From Halapricum sp. CBA1109 (GTDB lineage Archaea; Halobacteriota; Halobacteria; Halobacteriales; Haloarculaceae), in NCBI RefSeq assembly GCF_009741825.1, contig NZ_WPCA01000006.1:1-45761 (forward strand): a stretch of 45,761 nt of DNA, in the 5' to 3' direction. Position numbers and translations under genes: made by a program. Below are positions 42,977-45,761 of the stretch, one piece after another. The notes under the pieces were generated by a model. That model searched no databases. It was given only the letters and a program-made list of their open reading frames with translations, and had not been told where the DNA came from. Position 1 is the first letter of the stretch, and every line of letters starts with the position of its first letter.

Positions 42977-43603
42977 TCAGACGAACGCCTGCAGCGTCGC
43001 CCAGAAGTCCGGCGCGTCTTCGGTGTCCTCGACGTGGACCGGGACGAACCCCGCACCTCGGGCGCCCTCGACGTCCGCCTCGTAGTCGTCGCCGACCATC
43101 ACGTACTCCTCGGCGTCGATTTGCTCTCGGACGGCCTCGAAGATGGCGGCGTCGGGCTTGCTCGCACCCACGTCGTAGGCAGTCACGACCGTCTCGAAGT
43201 AGTCCGTCAAGTCGTGGTGAGCGAGTTTCTCGCGCTGGAACTCGCTGGTCCCGTTGGTGACGACGGCGAGTGGGTTCTCGGCGGCCAGCGCCGCTAGACT
43301 CTCGCGGGTCCCGGGCGGGACCTTCGTCGCTCGCTTTTCGGCCACCAACAGCGTCTCGACGACGTCGTCGACATCGGCGTCGATATCGCCCTCGGCGGCC
43401 TCGATCGCCGCTTTGACTCCGGCGTGGTACGGCTCCGGTTCGCAGGCCGCGATGGCGTCGAAGAAGGCCGTCCCGGAGGCCTCAAGCATCGCCGGCGTCG
43501 CCTCGCCGAGGGACTCCTCGAAGACGGCCTGCCTGACCGCTCGGTACGAGCGGTCGAACCGCAGCAGCGTCCCGTCCAGGTCGAAACAGATAGCGGTCGT
43601 CAT
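42977..43603 (-). CDS. HAD-superfamily hydrolase (phosphoglycolate phosphatase-like)
   Basis: 208 residues. Motif I is ICFDLDGTLLRFDRS with the nucleophile Asp at about 8; motif II is LAVVTNGTSEFQREK; motif III is GASKPDAAIFEAV; motif IV is VMVGDDYEADVEGARGAGF. A four-helix cap lies between motif I and II (about 15-85). Members include phosphoglycolate phosphatase and nucleotidases; the substrate cannot be read. The GGDDY-type motif IV and the following VPVHVEDTEDAPDF are common in haloarchaea. The start ATG at 43603 overlaps the stop of the UPF0201 gene by four bases (43600-43603). Confidence 0.87.
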   Translation of the reverse strand: MTTAICFDLDGTLLRFDRSYRAVRQAVFEESLGEATPAMLEASGTAFFDAIAACEPEPYHAGVKAAIEAAEGDIDADVDDVVETLLVAEKRATKVPPGTRESLAALAAENPLAVVTNGTSEFQREKLAHHDLTDYFETVVTAYDVGASKPDAAIFEAVREQIDAEEYVMVGDDYEADVEGARGAGFVPVHVEDTEDAPDFWATLQAFV

Positions 43604-44034
43604 CGGTCGCCGTCCCCGGCGTCGGGGTCGATTGGTTGCCCCTCCCGCGTCGGCGGCGCGACGTGGTCGATGTACGACTCCACGTCCGGTTCCCGGACGG
43701 TCACGGTCACCGCTATCTCGCCGAGTTCGTCCGGGTCGCCGACGGCGAAGTTCACGACGCCCTCGAAGGCCGGCTGTTTCTTCAACTCGAAGCTGAAGCT
43801 GTCGCCCTCGCGGTTCTCGAAGAAGGCCCCACGGGCGGTGTCGAGAATCTCCTGTCGGTGGAGCAACTCCGAGAAGTGACTGAGGTCGTGGACCGTCGCC
43901 GTCAACTCGCCGGGGTGGTGGCCGATGTCGGCGCCGGGGAAGAGGTTCGTGACGGCGTCGGCCACGCGGTCGGTGACCTCGGTGTCGTGGACGGGGGCCG
44001 CTATTTCGACGTCGACGCTGTAGACGGCGCTCAT
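43600..44034 (-). CDS. UPF0201 RNA-binding-like protein
   Basis: 144 residues from ATG 44034. The alternating strands VYSVDVEIAAPVHDTEVTDRV, LFPGADIGHHPGELTATV, and EILDTARGAFFENREGDSFSFELKKQPAFEGVVNF are the UPF0201 pattern, an archaea-specific family with an RNA-binding-like fold seen next to RNA-processing genes. Its ATG overlaps the TGA of the UPF0200 gene (44031-44034), and its own stop overlaps the HAD start, making a three-gene run with coupled translation. Confidence 0.82.
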   Translation of the reverse strand: MSAVYSVDVEIAAPVHDTEVTDRVADAVTNLFPGADIGHHPGELTATVHDLSHFSELLHRQEILDTARGAFFENREGDSFSFELKKQPAFEGVVNFAVGDPDELGEIAVTVTVREPDVESYIDHVAPPTREGQPIDPDAGDGDR

Positions 44035-44600
44035 CGCTGTCCCTCCACCGCGTCGAAGCCGTCGGCCAACAGCGTCCGAGCCGTCTCGTGGAACGCCGCC
44101 AGACTGTCGGTGTTCTCGACGGTCAGGTCGGCCATATCCATCGCTTCGCCCATCCCGAAGCCCAGTTCCCGCTCGTCGCGGTCTTCGAGGGACTCGCCGC
44201 CGTCCTCGGCGCCGGCGTCCCGGCCCCGGAGGTCCAGTCGCTCGGCGCGGGCCTCGAATGGGGCCTCGATACGGAGCAACTGGAAGTCCTCGCCGAAGGC
44301 CTCCCGGAACGCCTCGACTTCGACGTCCGAGCGGAGGCCGTCGACGAGGACGGTGTCCGACTCCTCTAGGGCCTCCCTGATCAGCGGGAGCGAGCGCTCG
44401 GCGATGGCGGCCGGACCGTTCTCCTCGCGCAGCGCCTTCGCGACCGTCCCGTGCTCGGTCGCGGGGTCGAGGCCGCGGTCACGACACTCCGCCCGGATCA
44501 CGTCCCCCATCGTGACCACTGGCACGTCGAGGTCCCGCGCCACCTCGGCCACCTCGCTTTTGCCGCTGCCCGGTAGCCCGACGGTTCCGATGACTCTCAT
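44031..44600 (-). CDS. UPF0200 nucleotide-kinase-like protein
   Basis: 189 residues from ATG 44600 (MRVIGTVGLPGSGKSEVA); an open frame goes further upstream but is poor. The P-loop GLPGSGKS is at 8-15, VVTMGDVIRAECRDRGLD forms the nucleoside region, and VLVDGLRSDVEVEAFREAF includes the lid/Arg region. It resembles dephospho-CoA kinase and archaeal UPF0200 proteins; a substrate has not been established. First gene of UPF0200-UPF0201-HAD on the minus strand. Confidence 0.83.
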   Translation of the reverse strand: MRVIGTVGLPGSGKSEVAEVARDLDVPVVTMGDVIRAECRDRGLDPATEHGTVAKALREENGPAAIAERSLPLIREALEESDTVLVDGLRSDVEVEAFREAFGEDFQLLRIEAPFEARAERLDLRGRDAGAEDGGESLEDRDERELGFGMGEAMDMADLTVENTDSLAAFHETARTLLADGFDAVEGQR

Positions 44601-44816
44601 TGGCGCGGAATTGGCCATAACGGGAAGTAAGGGTTGCGACCGCGGGACAGAACTCCTGCCGGACACACCACGTCACCGAACGGACGACGGAGACTCCCTT
44701 CGACCGCACGGTGGCGCGTCGGACATGACCACCCGCAGTCGCGCCTCGCCGTGGCTGTCGGATGGGGACTCCGAAAAAGGGGCCGACAGCTGGCCTCCTT
44801 ACTTGGGGGCGTTCGA

Positions 44817-45434
44817 TCAGTCGTCGGCCGCGAGCGCCATCGTAGCGTCCTCGGTGATCACGGCACTCAGCGAGTCGTCGCCGAGCAGGCCGACGGCGAT
44901 AGCTGTGATCGCACTCCCGCCGTCGAGGGTGGTGGTGGGCAGCGAGAGGGCGATGTCGTCGGAACCGGCCGGGCAGACCTCGATGTCGTACGTGTCGGCG
45001 TCGACGGGCGTGTACTCCGAGGCCTCTCTGAAGCTGACGTTCTCGAAGAGTGTCGGCCCACCGCCCGCGACGCGGATGTCTATCGCCGGTGCGTCCGGCG
45101 AGGCGTGGATGAACCGCGCGTGACACTTCCGGTCCGCGACCGTGCCCGGGTCGTCCATCATCACGGTCGCCGCGATGTCGTCCTCGTCGAGCATCCCGGT
45201 CGCCAGTACCGTGTAGGAGGTGTCGTCGTCGAGGTCGAGTGTCGTCTCGATGACTGGATCGCTCTCGCCGTGTGCGGTGATGGTCACCTCGTGACTGCCC
45301 GATGACAGGCCCGCGTAGTCGGTGACCTCCGTGAACGCGATTCGCTCGAACGCTATCTCGCCGTCGACGTGAACGTCCACGTCGGGGGCGTCCGGAACAC
45401 AGTGTCCGATTCGTACCGGTGATTGGTTTGCCAT
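44817..45434 (-). CDS. DUF4397 protein, two domains
   Basis: 205 residues from ATG 45434. Two DUF4397 beta domains in tandem: VRIGHCVPDAPDVDVHVDGEI (about 7-27) and ARFIHASPDAPAIDIRVAGG (about 106-125). Each is followed by FTEVTDYAGLSSGSHEVTITA or FREASEYTPVDADTYDIEVC and a glycine-rich turn. Most DUF4397 proteins are exported, but here no signal peptide, Tat motif or membrane helix is visible, so a cytosolic location or non-classical export is implied. It is likely monocistronic. Confidence 0.83.
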   Translation of the reverse strand: MANQSPVRIGHCVPDAPDVDVHVDGEIAFERIAFTEVTDYAGLSSGSHEVTITAHGESDPVIETTLDLDDDTSYTVLATGMLDEDDIAATVMMDDPGTVADRKCHARFIHASPDAPAIDIRVAGGGPTLFENVSFREASEYTPVDADTYDIEVCPAGSDDIALSLPTTTLDGGSAITAIAVGLLGDDSLSAVITEDATMALAADD

Positions 45435-45761
45435 AGCTGCACTCTCCGCTTGTCCGGGGATGCGGTTCGTTATACGGGAGCTATTCGTCCGTCCTGTTCG
45501 GTCGAGCTTCGTTACTGTTCACGCTATGGTGATACGATGCGCCTATCACGAGTAACACGGCCGTACCCGGCCGAGACAGGGACGCCGGTCACGCCCCCGA
45601 TGATCGGCGGGACGGCAGGCGTCCACGGATCGTCGCCGGACGGGGGCCCGTAGAGAAGGCGACTGGATCGGCGCTCCCTCCGGACACGAGCGACAACCTT
45701 TGGCCCGTGGTCTCTCGCGCCGGCCGGACTCGCTCGCCACACGATCGCGTTTCGTGGGTCT
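45435..45761. other. Right-edge stretch with no gene recognised
   Basis: About 330 bases upstream of the DUF4397 gene. Short open frames on the minus strand (for example one ending in RDRRIVSP near 45524) have proline/arginine-rich, non-halophile-like sequences, and I do not accept them as genes. The part close to 45440-45540 probably contains the DUF4397 promoter. Confidence 0.5.

Noticed and set aside
45524-45742. 72-codon minus-strand open frame at the right edge
   Set aside because: Arg/Pro-rich without any recognisable motif or promoter.

Overview
The window is a chromosomal segment of a haloarchaeon (class Halobacteria). The evidence is high GC with strong G/C bias at third codon positions, highly acidic predicted proteins, leaderless-type gene starts with TATA boxes about 25 bases upstream, a CAU tRNA with an archaeal intron, and archaeal or haloarchaeal families: Trm1, UPF0200/UPF0201, the bacterioruberin genes crtD-lyeJ-cruF, a TrmB-type regulator and haloarchaeal PAS histidine kinases. 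Genus is not decidable by eye.

Layout. 1-6.5 kb: BrkB-like membrane protein with a repeat tail, small membrane protein, trm1, SWIM protein, PAS/GAF histidine kinase, MATE exporter. 6.55-7.5 kb: a thioredoxin-reductase-like flavoprotein behind an iron-box palindrome. 7.6-10.6 kb: a lower-GC island (RNA ligase, HTH protein, PIN nuclease) bounded by direct repeats made from the 3' end of the adjacent intron-containing tRNA(CAU). 10.6-12.7 kb: 5-formyl-THF cyclo-ligase family protein, small membrane protein, WHy/LEA-2 protein. 12.7-21.9 kb: a surface-glycan neighbourhood with two alkaline-phosphatase/sulfatase superfamily enzymes, two multi-membrane GT39-like proteins, a NodB deacetylase, a UPF0104 membrane protein and a DUF2304-GT2 glycosyltransferase. 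21.9-22.5 kb: tRNA-Val with an array of partial copies of its own 3' end. 22.6-25.1 kb: DUF192 protein and an ABC exporter. 25.1-28.4 kb: C50 carotenoid operon. 28.4-34.9 kb: small membrane protein, ZIP transporter, TrmB-like regulator, phosphoesterase, small genes, methyltransferase and a multi-PAS histidine kinase. 34.9-45.4 kb: AI-2E-family protein, two divergent sulfurtransferases, zinc-finger microprotein, ACT protein, a soluble chemoreceptor fused to a UgpB-like sugar-phosphate-binding domain, ferredoxin, YigZ, HAD hydrolase, UPF0201-UPF0200 pair and DUF4397 protein.

The most interesting items are the chemoreceptor-UgpB fusion, which has no membrane segment and so would sense its ligand in the cytoplasm, and the tRNA-anchored RNA ligase/HTH/PIN island. 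Partial tRNA 3' ends appear in head-to-head pairs at two unrelated tRNA loci.

Sequence quality: seven otherwise well-conserved genes carry eight single-base frame breaks (two are extra T in T-runs, six are missing bases). Both halves of every broken gene remain conserved, so I read these mainly as uncorrected assembly errors. The genes are annotated as restored products with the break position stated.
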